A stretch of 64,000 nucleotides of DNA from Methylocystis sp. L43 (GCF_015709525.1 NZ_JADNRA010000017.1:1-64000); one strand, 5' to 3'; shown: positions 36,645-45,193, counted from the first letter of the stretch. The notes: generated by a model not told the origin, from the letters alone. A program made the numbers and translations.

Positions 36645-39600
36645 TCAAGCGTCAGCTCGATAACGGCCGGCAGATCGGCGAAGGGGACGATCGGTTTTTC
36701 GGGCGTGTCTCTTTCGAAAAAAGGACAACGGGCCGAGCAGACTTTCAAGCTTGGCTCTCGGATCGGAAACGACGGAGAGATCGGCTGAACCCCGCTTGAT
36801 GCGTTGCTTAGGTGCAGCCAGTTGGTAGCGGAAAGAACAAGTGGACATTTCCGCTATACAAGAAGATAGAGAAGCTTGAGTATCGGGCTCCTTATAACGG
36901 AAATGTCCACTTGTTCCTGAGCGCTGCAAAGCTTTGAGCGCAGCTCCTTGGCTTCGCCATAAGCTCGGGTATGCCCTGAACGCGTCTGCCGCGCTCTCAA
37001 AAGCGATTCCGCCTTCCGCGAACATGCGGTCGAGAGGTTCGGCCCGATAGAAGGCGTTCCCGTCAAACCAACCGTCAAGCGCAAGCTCCGGCAGCGGCGT
37101 TTCGTTCAGGATCAAAACTGTCGCCGCCCGGTCGCCCGTCCGAAGAATCGGCCGCAGCCTGCCAACGGCTTGGACGATCTCCCCTTCGCAGATGCGCGCC
37201 CGATGCGCTTCGGCGTTTTTGTCCGGGTGACGGTCCCCCTCGATATTGATGACGCCGAATCCCTCACCGTTCGGCAGCCGCACAAGCTGCTCGGCCGGTT
37301 CCTGCTCATACCAGCGATCGGCTTCAATCGGCGCTCGGCCCGTGATCGCCCCGGCGATCGATTCAACGGCTTCCGGCGGCGGCAATGGCCGTCCGATAAT
37401 GACGAGAAGATCGAAGTCGCCCCATTTGTCGCGGCCGGCGATCGCGTTGAAATTCGCCGTTTCGATCGGCGACGGCAGATCGAGCAGTTCGACAAGTTCC
37501 TTGTAGGTGATAATCAGCGTCCGGCCGCTGCGACGCGCCAGATTGATGATGTTTGTTCGCAACGCCTTTCGATTGTTCTCGCGCGTCAGATTTTTTGCGA
37601 TTTCCTCTTCGGTAAAGCCGGCTTTCGGGTCTGCCGGCGGTTGCGGCAATAGCATCGCTTTTGCGCTTGATCTCCCGAACGATTGCAAAACCCGAACGTT
37701 CGGCGCATCGACGTCGATTGCATCAAGTTCGACGATGTTCGGAAACAGCGGTTTGACACGCGCCGCATCAAAATTCGCATCGATCAGCAACGTCGGTTTG
37801 CGAAAGTCGGGATGGATTTCGTCATAGTCGGTGACGCGCAGTTCACAAACTTTTCTGCCGCCCTCGTGCATGATGCGCAATTCCAAACGTCCAGAAATCT
37901 TCGGTCCGTCTTCCCGCAACAAATCGGCGATGGCTTTCCACATGCGCGTCATTGGCGCAACGGACAGGTTTTGCTTCAGCAAAAACGAATCGTCGCCCCT
38001 ATAAATCCGTCGCTGTTCAGCGCGCGCCGCCCATAGAGCGTCATCCGCCGTGATCTCGTAGCCTGTCAGCGCCGCCGCTCGCAGACGGCCAAAATCCTTC
38101 CGCTGGCGCGCGCGGTCGAGCGCTCGGCTCAGCGAAGCGCGCAGCGTTTCAAGCCGTCTGGCGTTCGCACTCCCCATTTTCCACGGCAGCGGCGTCGCGT
38201 GCGGCGCGAGTTCGGCGAGCTGCACGATGATTTGCTCGTTCGCGCCGAGTCCGCGCAGGCCGGCTCTTTCGATTGATTCATCGACAACGACAAATTCGAC
38301 TCCGGCGGCGGGAAACGGTTTTGGCTGACTGCCAAACAAGGCTTGATGCGAAACGAGCCAAAGGTCGGCGCGTTTGCGATATTGCTGGCGATAGGCGCAT
38401 GTGTCGCGAAATTCGCAGCGCTTGCAAACCTTTCCTTCGATGTCTTGTTGCTGTTTCTGCGCCTCCCGCACGACGTCGAGGTTCCTGCACATCTTCCCCG
38501 AACCGTCCGGCGCTTCGGCCTCTCGCCCCCGCCATGCCGCCGCCCGCAAACTCCCCGCCTGTCGGACGAGGCGTTCGATCGCGAGCGGCGACATGCCGGC
38601 GTCGCGCGCCCGCTGTTGAATCGACTCGACTTTTTTTCTGACGATATCGTTGAAGCGCCTTACGAGTTCTTCGCCAAGACGATGCGTCGGAACGCCGAGC
38701 GTTATGACACGACGGCCGCGTTTGCCGCGCCGTCTGCGAATAAGAAACAGCGCACCGAAAATCGCGCGCAGCCCGATTTCAGTCTTGCCGATGGCGACTG
38801 TCGCGCGCACGCCCACTGCCGGCGGCGGTTCGTCCCGTTCGGGATTCCAGTCCAGAAAATCGATGATCGTTGATTGCACGCTTTGGGCCAGCCGCGTCTG
38901 GCCTTCCTCCAGCGAAACGAATTCAACTTCGATGGGAGTCGCATGTTCGATCGACGGGCCGACTGACTGTCCTGCGTTCGCATTCGGATGCGCATAGCCG
39001 ATCGGGCTTTCGCGCGAGAATTCGAGGCCGACAATCTCTTGCTCCAACTCCTCGCGGTCGACATAGGGCGGCTTGCATTTCGGCGACCAGATTTCAAACA
39101 TGAGATCGCCGGCCTTCTCCGGCGTCACTCCGACGTCGAGCAGCTTCATGAACACGACGACCGCCGCGTCGTGGCGTCCCTCGCCCTGCACGCCGCCCGG
39201 CGTGCTCGCGAGATATTCGCGCGCCGCTTCGATAGCTGCATCGTCATCCCACAGATGCTTATACGTTTCGTCGAGATCGGGCGTAGCTGCGGCGGGCTCT
39301 TCCTTCTTCGCTGGGGCCGGCGCTTGCTGTTTGGGGGCCTTCTCGCTTTTGGCCGGCGGGGCCTTCTCGGCCTTCTTCGTCCCGGCCGTGTGCGCCTTCG
39401 GTTGCGTCGCAAGTCTCGTTTGACGCGCCGGCTTTTTGGCAGGCTCGAAGAAACTGTCGTCCGGCGCATCGACGGTCGGCTTGTTGCCGGGCAACACGAC
39501 GATGCGGCCGTTCGGCAGTGGGTCCATCGACAGCTCTTCGAAGACCGGGCTCGCCGTATAATTGCAGCCGTTCGCTGAGCATGGCGTCGTATCGACGTGC

Positions 39601-40247
39601 GGTTTTTTGCGGCCGGCAGGTTTTGTCGCATGCATCCATCTGCGGAATTGGCTCGGCGTCAGCGCTCGCGACAGGCGCACCCATGCACGAAACCGCAATC
39701 CGGGTTTGCGCAGATAGCCGGACGACGCAACGAAAACCATTTCGACGTCGCTAAACTCGGCCGGCAATTGCGCGCGCGCCAGCGCCGCCGCCGCATGCAG
39801 GTCGTGCAAGTCGAATCCATCTGGAAGCGCGACGTCATGCAGGTCGAGATCGAGCAGGAAAACGTAGCGCGGCGTTTCCAAGAGTGTCGCCGGGTCGCCG
39901 GGCCGCGCTTTTTGCAGCCGTCGCACGCTCCAATCTAACCTGACGCCCTCCGCGATCTGTCCGTAGGTGATGCATTTGTCGGGATGCGTCGCCAGCTCTT
40001 GCGCCAGCGCGACGATCTTCGCCGTCGTCGAGACGTCGCACGGCGTCATGATGATTTCATACGCCTTGTCGTAATCGCGTTCGCTGCCGTCTGCGAAGAC
40101 GACCTTCGTCAAGAGCTTTCCGTCCGTCGCCACGACGAGCGTCAGCGCGTGCGGATCGTCGGTCTTAAGGTTGCCGAGCGTCGACCGTTTTACTGGCGGC
40201 GCGGTTGTCGCGGGCGCGGGAGTCGTGGTATTCTTCGAACGCTTCAT
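36645..40247 (-). CDS. giant primase-helicase of the mobile element
   Basis: About 1200 residues, read from the ATG at 40247. N-terminal archaeo-eukaryotic-primase-like part: VFLLDLDLHD supplies the acidic motif, followed by VFVASSGYLRKPGLRFRAWV and a conserved His region. A Lys/Ala/Pro-rich linker follows. The C-terminal half is an SF2 helicase: Walker A-like VAIGKTEIG (near 38790), DEAH-box variant VVVDESI, and motif VI QAVGRLRP. Four cysteines (MCRN, VCKRCEF, DTC, near 38390-38480) sit between Walker A and the DEAH box, as in XPD/DinG Fe-S helicases. Probably replicates the element. The last 90 residues look like added sequence and contain a 19-bp inverted repeat. Confidence 0.75.
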   Translation of the reverse strand: MKRSKNTTTPAPATTAPPVKRSTLGNLKTDDPHALTLVVATDGKLLTKVVFADGSERDYDKAYEIIMTPCDVSTTAKIVALAQELATHPDKCITYGQIAEGVRLDWSVRRLQKARPGDPATLLETPRYVFLLDLDLHDVALPDGFDLHDLHAAAALARAQLPAEFSDVEMVFVASSGYLRKPGLRFRAWVRLSRALTPSQFRRWMHATKPAGRKKPHVDTTPCSANGCNYTASPVFEELSMDPLPNGRIVVLPGNKPTVDAPDDSFFEPAKKPARQTRLATQPKAHTAGTKKAEKAPPAKSEKAPKQQAPAPAKKEEPAAATPDLDETYKHLWDDDAAIEAAREYLASTPGGVQGEGRHDAAVVVFMKLLDVGVTPEKAGDLMFEIWSPKCKPPYVDREELEQEIVGLEFSRESPIGYAHPNANAGQSVGPSIEHATPIEVEFVSLEEGQTRLAQSVQSTIIDFLDWNPERDEPPPAVGVRATVAIGKTEIGLRAIFGALFLIRRRRGKRGRRVITLGVPTHRLGEELVRRFNDIVRKKVESIQQRARDAGMSPLAIERLVRQAGSLRAAAWRGREAEAPDGSGKMCRNLDVVREAQKQQQDIEGKVCKRCEFRDTCAYRQQYRKRADLWLVSHQALFGSQPKPFPAAGVEFVVVDESIERAGLRGLGANEQIIVQLAELAPHATPLPWKMGSANARRLETLRASLSRALDRARQRKDFGRLRAAALTGYEITADDALWAARAEQRRIYRGDDSFLLKQNLSVAPMTRMWKAIADLLREDGPKISGRLELRIMHEGGRKVCELRVTDYDEIHPDFRKPTLLIDANFDAARVKPLFPNIVELDAIDVDAPNVRVLQSFGRSSAKAMLLPQPPADPKAGFTEEEIAKNLTRENNRKALRTNIINLARRSGRTLIITYKELVELLDLPSPIETANFNAIAGRDKWGDFDLLVIIGRPLPPPEAVESIAGAITGRAPIEADRWYEQEPAEQLVRLPNGEGFGVINIEGDRHPDKNAEAHRARICEGEIVQAVGRLRPILRTGDRAATVLILNETPLPELALDGWFDGNAFYRAEPLDRMFAEGGIAFESAADAFRAYPSLWRSQGAALKALQRSGTSGHFRYKEPDTQASLSSCIAEMSTCSFRYQLAAPKQRIKRGSADLSVVSDPRAKLESLLGPLSFFRKRHARKTDRPLRRSAGRYRADA
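36835..36916. repeat. perfect 19-bp inverted repeat inside the primase-helicase gene
   Basis: Left arm 36835-36853 (gaacaagtggacatttccg), right arm 36898-36916 is its exact complement, with a 44-bp spacer; the similarity goes on inward with tata on both sides. It lies in the C-terminal tail of the gene. It could be a replication origin, a recombination site or the trace of a small insertion. Confidence 0.8.
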
Positions 40248-40270
40248 GAACGCAACTCGTGAGCACATAT

Positions 40271-40309
40271 TGAGGCCGCCGGCTCCGCAAGGCCGGCGGC
40301 CTCTATTTT
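40271..40309 (+). terminator. GC-rich hairpin with T-run on the plus strand
   Basis: Stem gaggccgccggc/gccggcggcctc with loop tccgcaag, then ctattttt on the plus strand. It would end plus-strand (antisense) transcripts. On the minus strand it forms a structured leader just upstream of the primase-helicase start. No plus-strand gene precedes it. Confidence 0.6.
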
Positions 40310-40456
40310 TTACAGATGCGACGCCGTGTGCGCCGAGCCGCGCCAAGCACGCAGGGCAGACTCAAAAGCGTCTTTCGGGCTCATTTCCTTGGCCGTCGTG
40401 ACCGCCGTTGCCGTCTCTGCGATGAACCAAAGCTCGTTTAGGTCAGCGTCGCTCAG
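40310..40456 (-). CDS. possible small protein overlapping the end of alpA (no ATG)
   Basis: The minus frame reads LSDADLNELWFIAETATAVT, then TAKEMSPKDAFESALRAWRG and SAHTASHL before a TAA at 40310. It looks protein-like (acidic helix, aromatic residues), but has no ATG, GTG or TTG at its front; a CTG at 40456 or a frameshift from alpA would be needed. It fills the gap between alpA and the hairpin at 40271. Confidence 0.4.
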   Translation of the reverse strand: MSDADLNELWFIAETATAVTTAKEMSPKDAFESALRAWRGSAHTASHL

Positions 40457-40658
40457 CGCCGCGCCGAAGTGCGTTTACGGCGGACGGCAAGTTTGATGCG
40501 TAGCGGCGAAGATCGGAATCGAGGATAAGCGTTTTGCGGCCGAATTTTTTCGCGTGCAGTTCGCCGGCCTTGATGGCCTCGAACAGCCGCGTTCTTCCAA
40601 CGCCGAGCTTCTGCGCCGCTGCGAGCGGCGAATAGGCGATCGGATCGTCATTACCCAT
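40443..40658 (-). CDS. AlpA-like/excisionase-family DNA-binding protein
   Basis: 71 residues with a winged helix-turn-helix of the MerR/excisionase type: YSPLAAAQKLGVGRTRLFEA, then IKAGELHAKKFGRKTLI and DSDLRRYASNL. Such proteins act as recombination directionality factor or as activator of the integrase gene in P4-like elements and PICIs. Good ribosome binding site (CAGGAG). It lies between integrase and primase, its usual place in satellites. Confidence 0.8.
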   Translation of the reverse strand: MGNDDPIAYSPLAAAQKLGVGRTRLFEAIKAGELHAKKFGRKTLILDSDLRRYASNLPSAVNALRRGAERR

Positions 40659-40741
40659 CGCGTAATCTCCTGGACGCGCCCGGTTCGTCGTGGGCGTTGG
40701 CCAGAAGATGGCGCATATGAAGCAGCCGCAACAGTTCCCGT

Positions 40742-40794
40742 AAGAAATTTCTTAATGGGACGGTTCCCTTAAGGGAGTGGCTTAATGGGACGGT
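40742..40794. promoter_or_regulatory. repeat-rich control region upstream of alpA
   Basis: Two direct repeats cttaatgggacggt (40751-40764 and 40781-40794), 30 bp apart, frame a perfect palindrome tcccttaaggga (40765-40776), with another palindrome aagaaatttctt (40742-40753) beside them. Spacing near three helical turns fits binding of a regulator such as AlpA or a helper-phage protein. Part of it overlaps the stop of the gene at 40782. Confidence 0.6.
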
Positions 40795-41432
40795 CTAGCG
40801 GTCCATTTGACGACTTGTTGCTTGCTGGTTTCGGTGGCGGTCGCGACCGACGAAATTGTCGCGACTGTCCCAAGATTACGTCGTCCGTAAAACGCAAAAC
40901 TCCAAGCCGCGACCATTCGCGCCTGCACGCGCGTCGCGTCGTCGCCGACACGTCGCTCAATAATGTGCGGGTCGTCGCCATTCGCTTCAATCAGCTCGGC
41001 CTGAAAGTTGAAGTGGTCGGCGACGATGGCGAGCGCCTGCTTCAAGTCGCCGGCAGCGTGTTGGCGCTGCTCTCGACACAGCGCGGCGGCTTCGGCAAGC
41101 TTGCTGGCCTTTGCGTCGTGCTCGGCGCGCGTCTTCAATGAAGGCGACTTGGTGAGCGCAGCGACGGCATTGACGAATAACGCCGCCGCCGCACATTCCG
41201 CCCGCGAATGTTTGGAGAGATCGTCGCGCGTGAGGCCGAGCGGCGTATCGCGCTCTAACCAAATAAGATGCGCGTCGACAAGCTTGTCATTGGCGCGTTG
41301 CCGCAACAGCTCGCGCCATGCGGCGTTCATGCGCGGATCACTCAGCAAGCGATCGACGACGTCGCTTGGCGGTAGGCGCTTGGCGATGAGTTCGACGAGC
41401 GTGGGAGTCCCTTTCGCCGTGCGCGTCGTCAT
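40782..41432 (-). CDS. hypothetical protein coupled to the integrase
   Basis: 216 residues from the ATG at 41432, which overlaps the integrase stop (ATGA). Mostly helical; RAEHDAKASKLAEAAALCRE and FVNAVAALTKSPSLKTRAEH are the most ordered parts. No domain recognised. Translational coupling to the integrase suggests a function in integration or excision, or in control of the element. Confidence 0.6.
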   Translation of the reverse strand: MTTRTAKGTPTLVELIAKRLPPSDVVDRLLSDPRMNAAWRELLRQRANDKLVDAHLIWLERDTPLGLTRDDLSKHSRAECAAAALFVNAVAALTKSPSLKTRAEHDAKASKLAEAAALCREQRQHAAGDLKQALAIVADHFNFQAELIEANGDDPHIIERRVGDDATRVQARMVAAWSFAFYGRRNLGTVATISSVATATETSKQQVVKWTARPSH

Positions 41433-42781
41433 GTCGACGATTCCTTTGCACGGGCGCGGGCGGCGTCGATCGCATCGGCCCATTGCGTCAACGCGTCGAG
41501 CATCGGCGTCAGTCGCGTCGACTGATCATAATGCTTCGACAACGTCGTCGTGCCCTTGTGCCCGGCGATGCGTTCGGCGAGCACCGTATCGCCCTTCAGT
41601 TCGACGATGGCGCTTAGAGCCGTGCGCCTGAGATCGTGAAGGACGGCTTCCTTGATATCGAGCCGGTCACACAGGCGCGAGAAGGCGCGCGACAAGGATT
41701 CGGGATGCAAATGCTCGGCCCGGCCGCCTTCGTTACGGGCGGGGAAGACGAAGCCGGTCTTCTTCGGCGTCTCCATTTTCAGCGCCCGCAACAGGTCGGC
41801 GGCTTGACGCGGCAAGGGCAGGGTGCGAACGCCCGCTGCGGTCTTGGCCCGCACGACGGTTAACGCCGGCGTGCTGTCGTCGAGGTGGACGGCGCTCCAT
41901 TGCAGCGACGCAACCTCGTTGGCGCGCATGCCGAGCAGCAAGGCCAACAAGAGCGCCGCCCTTGTGCCGCGATCGGGACCGGGCGTGTCGAGATCGGCCA
42001 GCGCCTCGGCGAGGCGTCCAATCTCGCCCTCGTCGCCAGTCACGACTCCGTGCTCGTCGGGCGACGGCTTCAATACGACGCTGTCATAGAGGATGCGGGC
42101 GCGTGCAATTTCGCTCGCCGGCCGGTCGAGATCGGCGGCGGGGTTTTGTCGCAGGTGGCCCTTCTGGCGGGCAAATTTGAAAGCCTGCCGAGCGACGCCG
42201 AGAGCGATATTGGCGGCGCGTCCAGTCCTGCCCGCCTTGCGCAATCGCTTCTCCTCGCGATCGATAACGGTGGACACGTCGAGCGGTTTGATGTCGTCGA
42301 GCAATCGATCGCCGAGCGCTTTACGCAACATGGCGACGGCGCGCTTCTGCATGAGCATCGTTTTCGCGGCGAGTGGTTTGCCCTTCCGGCTGCCCCTTTG
42401 GTGGCCTTTCTCGGCGCGTTCGATGAGATAGAGATCGAGGAGCCGGCCGAAGGTGGCGACGGTCTCGATCCCTTCACGGGCGCGCCGCCGGTCGAGCGCC
42501 GGGTCACGGCCCGACTTCACGGCGGCGCGGGCGGCCAAAAGCTTCTGGCGCGCCTCGGCTACGCTGGTCTCGGGAAAATGCCCGATCGTGATCCGACGGG
42601 CGTTCTTGTCGCCGATGCGACGAAGTCGAGCCTGAAAGGTCTTGTCGCCGCTCGGCGCGATGCACACCGTCAGCCCGTGCCCGAGCGCTAACCATTCGCG
42701 CTCTGCCGGCGGCTTCCGGTTTTGCAGCCATGCTTGGAGACCCTGATCGGTCTTCGGAAGCTTCTCTATCGTCTTCGCCAT
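41429..42781 (-). CDS. int: tyrosine integrase, P4 type (Arm-DNA-binding DUF4102)
   Basis: 450 residues. N-terminal arm-binding domain (LTVCIAPSGDKTFQARLRRI, then RRITIGHFPETSVAEARQ), a core-binding region, and a catalytic domain with Arg I in LLGMRANEVASLQW, HDLRRTALSAI, AGHKGTTTLSKHYDQ, so the R-H-R-H-Y set is complete. The ATG at 42781 with GAGGACG upstream is preferred to the GTG at 42811. It sits 170 bp from the tRNA-Thr gene whose 3' half it has duplicated. Probably active. Confidence 0.93.
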   Translation of the reverse strand: MAKTIEKLPKTDQGLQAWLQNRKPPAEREWLALGHGLTVCIAPSGDKTFQARLRRIGDKNARRITIGHFPETSVAEARQKLLAARAAVKSGRDPALDRRRAREGIETVATFGRLLDLYLIERAEKGHQRGSRKGKPLAAKTMLMQKRAVAMLRKALGDRLLDDIKPLDVSTVIDREEKRLRKAGRTGRAANIALGVARQAFKFARQKGHLRQNPAADLDRPASEIARARILYDSVVLKPSPDEHGVVTGDEGEIGRLAEALADLDTPGPDRGTRAALLLALLLGMRANEVASLQWSAVHLDDSTPALTVVRAKTAAGVRTLPLPRQAADLLRALKMETPKKTGFVFPARNEGGRAEHLHPESLSRAFSRLCDRLDIKEAVLHDLRRTALSAIVELKGDTVLAERIAGHKGTTTLSKHYDQSTRLTPMLDALTQWADAIDAARARAKESST

Positions 42782-42950
42782 CGTCCTCGTCCGCGACACG
42801 CTGCGAGACACAAATACCGGGGACGGCGGCGTGTCTCAGCGAACTAATACGTAAGATCGCGGACGGATGAAAGCAAGCTGCGGCGGGACACGGCTTGACG
42901 TAAGTTCAGCTTATATAAGTGGAAACGGCTGGTTTTCCGGGGGATTAGGT

Positions 42951-42995
42951 TGGTGCCGGTTAGAGGATTCGAACCCCTGACCTACTGATTACAAA
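42951..42995 (+). repeat. attR of the integrated element (45-bp direct repeat)
   Basis: Exact copy of 22680-22724. Here it forms the 3' part of the functional tRNA-Thr gene, from the CCA end to the anticodon loop. The crossover for such integrases usually lies in the anticodon or T-arm part of this repeat. Confidence 0.93.
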
Positions 42996-43026
42996 TCAGT
43001 TGCTCTACCAGCTGAGCTAAACCGGC
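42951..43026 (-). tRNA. tRNA-Thr (TGT)
   Basis: 76-nt tRNA on the reverse strand: acceptor GCCGGTT/AACCGGC, D-arm GCTCAGCTGGTAGAGC, anticodon stem ACTGA/TCAGT with loop TTTGTAA giving anticodon TGT, T-arm with GGTTCGAATCC and encoded CCA. It is complete despite the insertion, since the element carried in a copy of its 3' half. Confidence 0.97.
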
Positions 43027-43098
43027 CCGTGGCGTCATCGAGGCGCATCGCGCGGCTTCTCTATGCGTCCAAGCCGGTGGAGAGGTCAATCCCGGGTT

Positions 43099-43911
43099 TT
43101 ATCCAAGCCGGGTGGTCACAACGCTCAACGCGGCGGCGCAGGCGTTCGACACATTGAGGCTCTTGATCGGCCCGGGAAGATCGAGCCGCGCCACGGCGTC
43201 GCAGCGTTCGCGCGTGAGGCGGCGCAATCCCTTGCCCTCGGCGCCAAGCGTGAGCGCCAGCGGCTTCGACAGCGGAGTGGTCGAAAGCGATTCGGCGCCG
43301 TCCGAGTCCAGTCCGATGCGCGTATAGCCGCGCGCGGCGAGGTCGTCGAGCGCGCGCGCGAGATTGACCACGGAGACGATCGTGACGAACTCCAGCGCGC
43401 CCGAGGCCGCTTTGGCGAGGACGCCGGAAAATTCCGGACTATGCCGCTCCGTGACGATCACCGCGTCAACGTTAAAGGCGCAGGCCGTGCGCAGGATCGC
43501 GCCGACGTTGTGCGGATCGGTGATCTGGTCGAGCGCGAGCACCACGCCGCTGACGCTGACGATGTCGGAAATATCCGCCTCCGGCAGCGGACGCGCTTCG
43601 AGCAGCAGGCCCTGATGCACGGCCTCTGGACCGAGCCGCCGTTCGAGATCGCGCGAATCGACGAGGCGCGGCTCGAGTCCCGCCGCCTGCGCAAGCTCGT
43701 TGATGCGCGGCAGCGCGGTGTCGGTCGTATAAAGCGTCAGCAGCTTGCGCTTGCGCGCCGTCAGCGCGGCGCGCACGGCATGAGCGCCGTAAAGCGTGAC
43801 GAGGTCGGGCGAGGCGGAGCGGAACGGGCTGCGCGTCTCGCCCTGTGCAACCGGCGCGCGGCGGCTCCACTCATGCCCGCTGCGGTCCTTCGGCGGCGGC
43901 TGGCGGGTCAT
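43099..43911 (-). CDS. rlmB: 23S rRNA (guanosine-2'-O-)-methyltransferase RlmB (SpoU/TrmH family)
   Basis: 270 residues from the ATG at 43911. The SPOUT knot motifs are visible: [20 protein letters not shown] (motif 1), [17 protein letters not shown] (motif 2) and [15 protein letters not shown] (motif 3). The N-terminal L30e-like RNA-binding part begins at [11 protein letters not shown]. In E. coli RlmB methylates G2251 of 23S rRNA. Its start overlaps the ispE stop (ATGA). The first 36 residues are basic and variable. TrmH-type tRNA methylation is the alternative. Confidence 0.9.
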   Translation of the reverse strand: MTRQPPPKDRSGHEWSRRAPVAQGETRSPFRSASPDLVTLYGAHAVRAALTARKRKLLTLYTTDTALPRINELAQAAGLEPRLVDSRDLERRLGPEAVHQGLLLEARPLPEADISDIVSVSGVVLALDQITDPHNVGAILRTACAFNVDAVIVTERHSPEFSGVLAKAASGALEFVTIVSVVNLARALDDLAARGYTRIGLDSDGAESLSTTPLSKPLALTLGAEGKGLRRLTRERCDAVARLDLPGPIKSLNVSNACAAALSVVTTRLG

Positions 43912-44777
43912 CTCAGCACGGCCGTCTTGACCCACCATCCCGGATGCTGGGCGCGAATGACGCTGGCGGCGCGCACAGCCTCGCGCTGCGTCGAAAACAG
44001 CGCGAAGCATGTCGCGCCCGAGCCGGACATGCGCGCGAGCCTGCAGCCCCGGGCGCCGCGCAACATGGCGAGCGCGTCGACGATCACCGGCGCCTGCAGA
44101 CAGGCGGCGTCTTCGAGGTCGTTGCGCCCCCTCGCCAGCGCCGCAAGGAGTTCGTCCGCGCCTGGTCGTGCGGCGATGTCGCCATGCGCGGCGCCGTCCC
44201 GCAACGCGCCCGGTTGCAATCCAAGCGCGGCGAAGACGGGTCCCGTAGCGACCGGCGCCCCGGGGTTGAGCAGCACGGCCGGCAGGAGCGGCAGGCGAAT
44301 CGGTTCGCCAAGCGTCTCTCCGGCGCCGCGCATCATGCGCGCCCGTGGGTCGAGGCAGACCGGCACGTCCGAGCCAACCGCGCGCGCGACCTCGATGAGG
44401 CGCGGGTCGTCCGGCGCGAGATGATTCGCCTTGGCTAAAAGGCGCAGCGCCGCGGCGGCGTCCGACGAGCCGCCGCCGATGCCCGCTGCGACAGGCAGGC
44501 GCTTGTCGAGTCGAAACCGGCCGAGCCGCAGCCCCTTTATCTCTTCGGCGAGCCGCCGCGCGGCGCGCAGCACGAGATTGTCGGCGCCGGCGCCGGCGGC
44601 CGAGGAGGTCGGTCCCGAAATATCGAGCGACAGCGCGTCGTCGTCCGGCGTGAAGGACAATGTGTCCCCCGCGCCGGAAAAGGCCACGAGGCTTTCGAGC
44701 GCATGGTAGCCGTCTTCCCGACGGCCGAGCACGTGAAGCGTAAGATTGATTTTCGCGGGGGCGCGCGTCGTCAGCAT
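43908..44777 (-). CDS. ispE: 4-diphosphocytidyl-2-C-methyl-D-erythritol kinase IspE
   Basis: 289-residue GHMP kinase of the non-mevalonate (MEP) isoprenoid pathway. Typical start [23 protein letters not shown] loop [20 protein letters not shown], and C-terminal [14 protein letters not shown]. The frame runs far upstream through the tRNA-Gly gene, but the ATG at 44777 gives the family length. Translationally coupled to rlmB. Confidence 0.95.
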   Translation of the reverse strand: MLTTRAPAKINLTLHVLGRREDGYHALESLVAFSGAGDTLSFTPDDDALSLDISGPTSSAAGAGADNLVLRAARRLAEEIKGLRLGRFRLDKRLPVAAGIGGGSSDAAAALRLLAKANHLAPDDPRLIEVARAVGSDVPVCLDPRARMMRGAGETLGEPIRLPLLPAVLLNPGAPVATGPVFAALGLQPGALRDGAAHGDIAARPGADELLAALARGRNDLEDAACLQAPVIVDALAMLRGARGCRLARMSGSGATCFALFSTQREAVRAASVIRAQHPGWWVKTAVLR

Positions 44778-44821
44778 CTGACCCCGGTCTCCGCAAGTGG
44801 GGGATTTGCGGAGCGTTGAAT

Positions 44822-44896
44822 TGGAGCGGGCGAAGGGATTCGAACCCTCGACCCCAACCTTGGCAAGGTTGTGCTCTACCCCTGAGCTACACCCGC
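44822..44896 (-). tRNA. tRNA-Gly (GCC)
   Basis: 75-nt tRNA on the reverse strand: acceptor GCGGGTG/CGCCCGC, D-arm GCTCAGGGGTAGAGC, anticodon loop TTGCCAA with anticodon GCC, T-arm with GGTTCGAATCC, encoded CCA. It lies 45 bp upstream of ispE. Confidence 0.97.
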
Positions 44897-45028
44897 ATCC
44901 GTCGCGCCGGCAAAGCAAGTCGCCGAACCGTCGCGGCGTCGTTATGCCGGAAACGAATTTGCTTTGCAACTGGCGCGACGCGCCTGCGTCGACGCTCCGG
45001 AAGGGACGGCTTCCGGAGCGTCGCGACG

Positions 45029-45193
45029 TCACTGGATCATGCGCGCCGTGTTGCCGGTTTCCACCGTGATATTCGCGCTGTCCGGCGAGATCCAATGCGG
45101 AACCCAGGTAAGAGCGACGATGACGAAAGCGGTGAAGCCGATCAGATACACGAGGATCTTGCCGACTTCGCCGTCGTGAACATTAACGGCCAT
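45029..45193 (-). CDS. small single-span membrane protein
   Basis: 54 residues from the ATG at 45193 with GGAGAGG upstream. One membrane helix ([19 protein letters not shown]) after a short acidic N-terminus (NVHDGEVGK), then a polar tail facing the periplasm. Size and shape recall small subunits of respiratory or other membrane complexes, but no family is recognised. A longer upstream frame is spurious. Confidence 0.65.
   Translation of the reverse strand: MAVNVHDGEVGKILVYLIGFTAFVIVALTWVPHWISPDSANITVETGNTARMIQ

Larger units (their letters stand above)
22680..42995. mobile_element. integrated phage-satellite-like element in tRNA-Thr(TGT), with Gabija cargo
   Basis: 20.3 kb between two perfect 45-bp direct repeats (attL and attR). 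The integrase gene sits at the attR end, starting 170 bp from the tRNA. Right and middle modules: integrase, an overlapping unknown gene, AlpA-like regulator, primase-helicase, terminase small and large subunits, and two small genes. Left module: HNH endonuclease pair and a Gabija-type operon. No portal, capsid, tail, holin or lysin was found, so it fits a phage satellite (PICI/P4 style) or a strongly reduced prophage. All genes from 31395 to 42781 are on the minus strand; the Gabija operon runs the other way. Confidence 0.85.

Noticed and set aside
22680-42995. Complete prophage
   Set aside because: Terminase, integrase and replication genes are present but no capsid, portal, tail or lysis gene could be identified.
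43099-44796. 565-codon frame covering rlmB and part of ispE
   Set aside because: The first 295 codons read ispE out of frame; true rlmB starts at 43911, where it overlaps the ispE stop.
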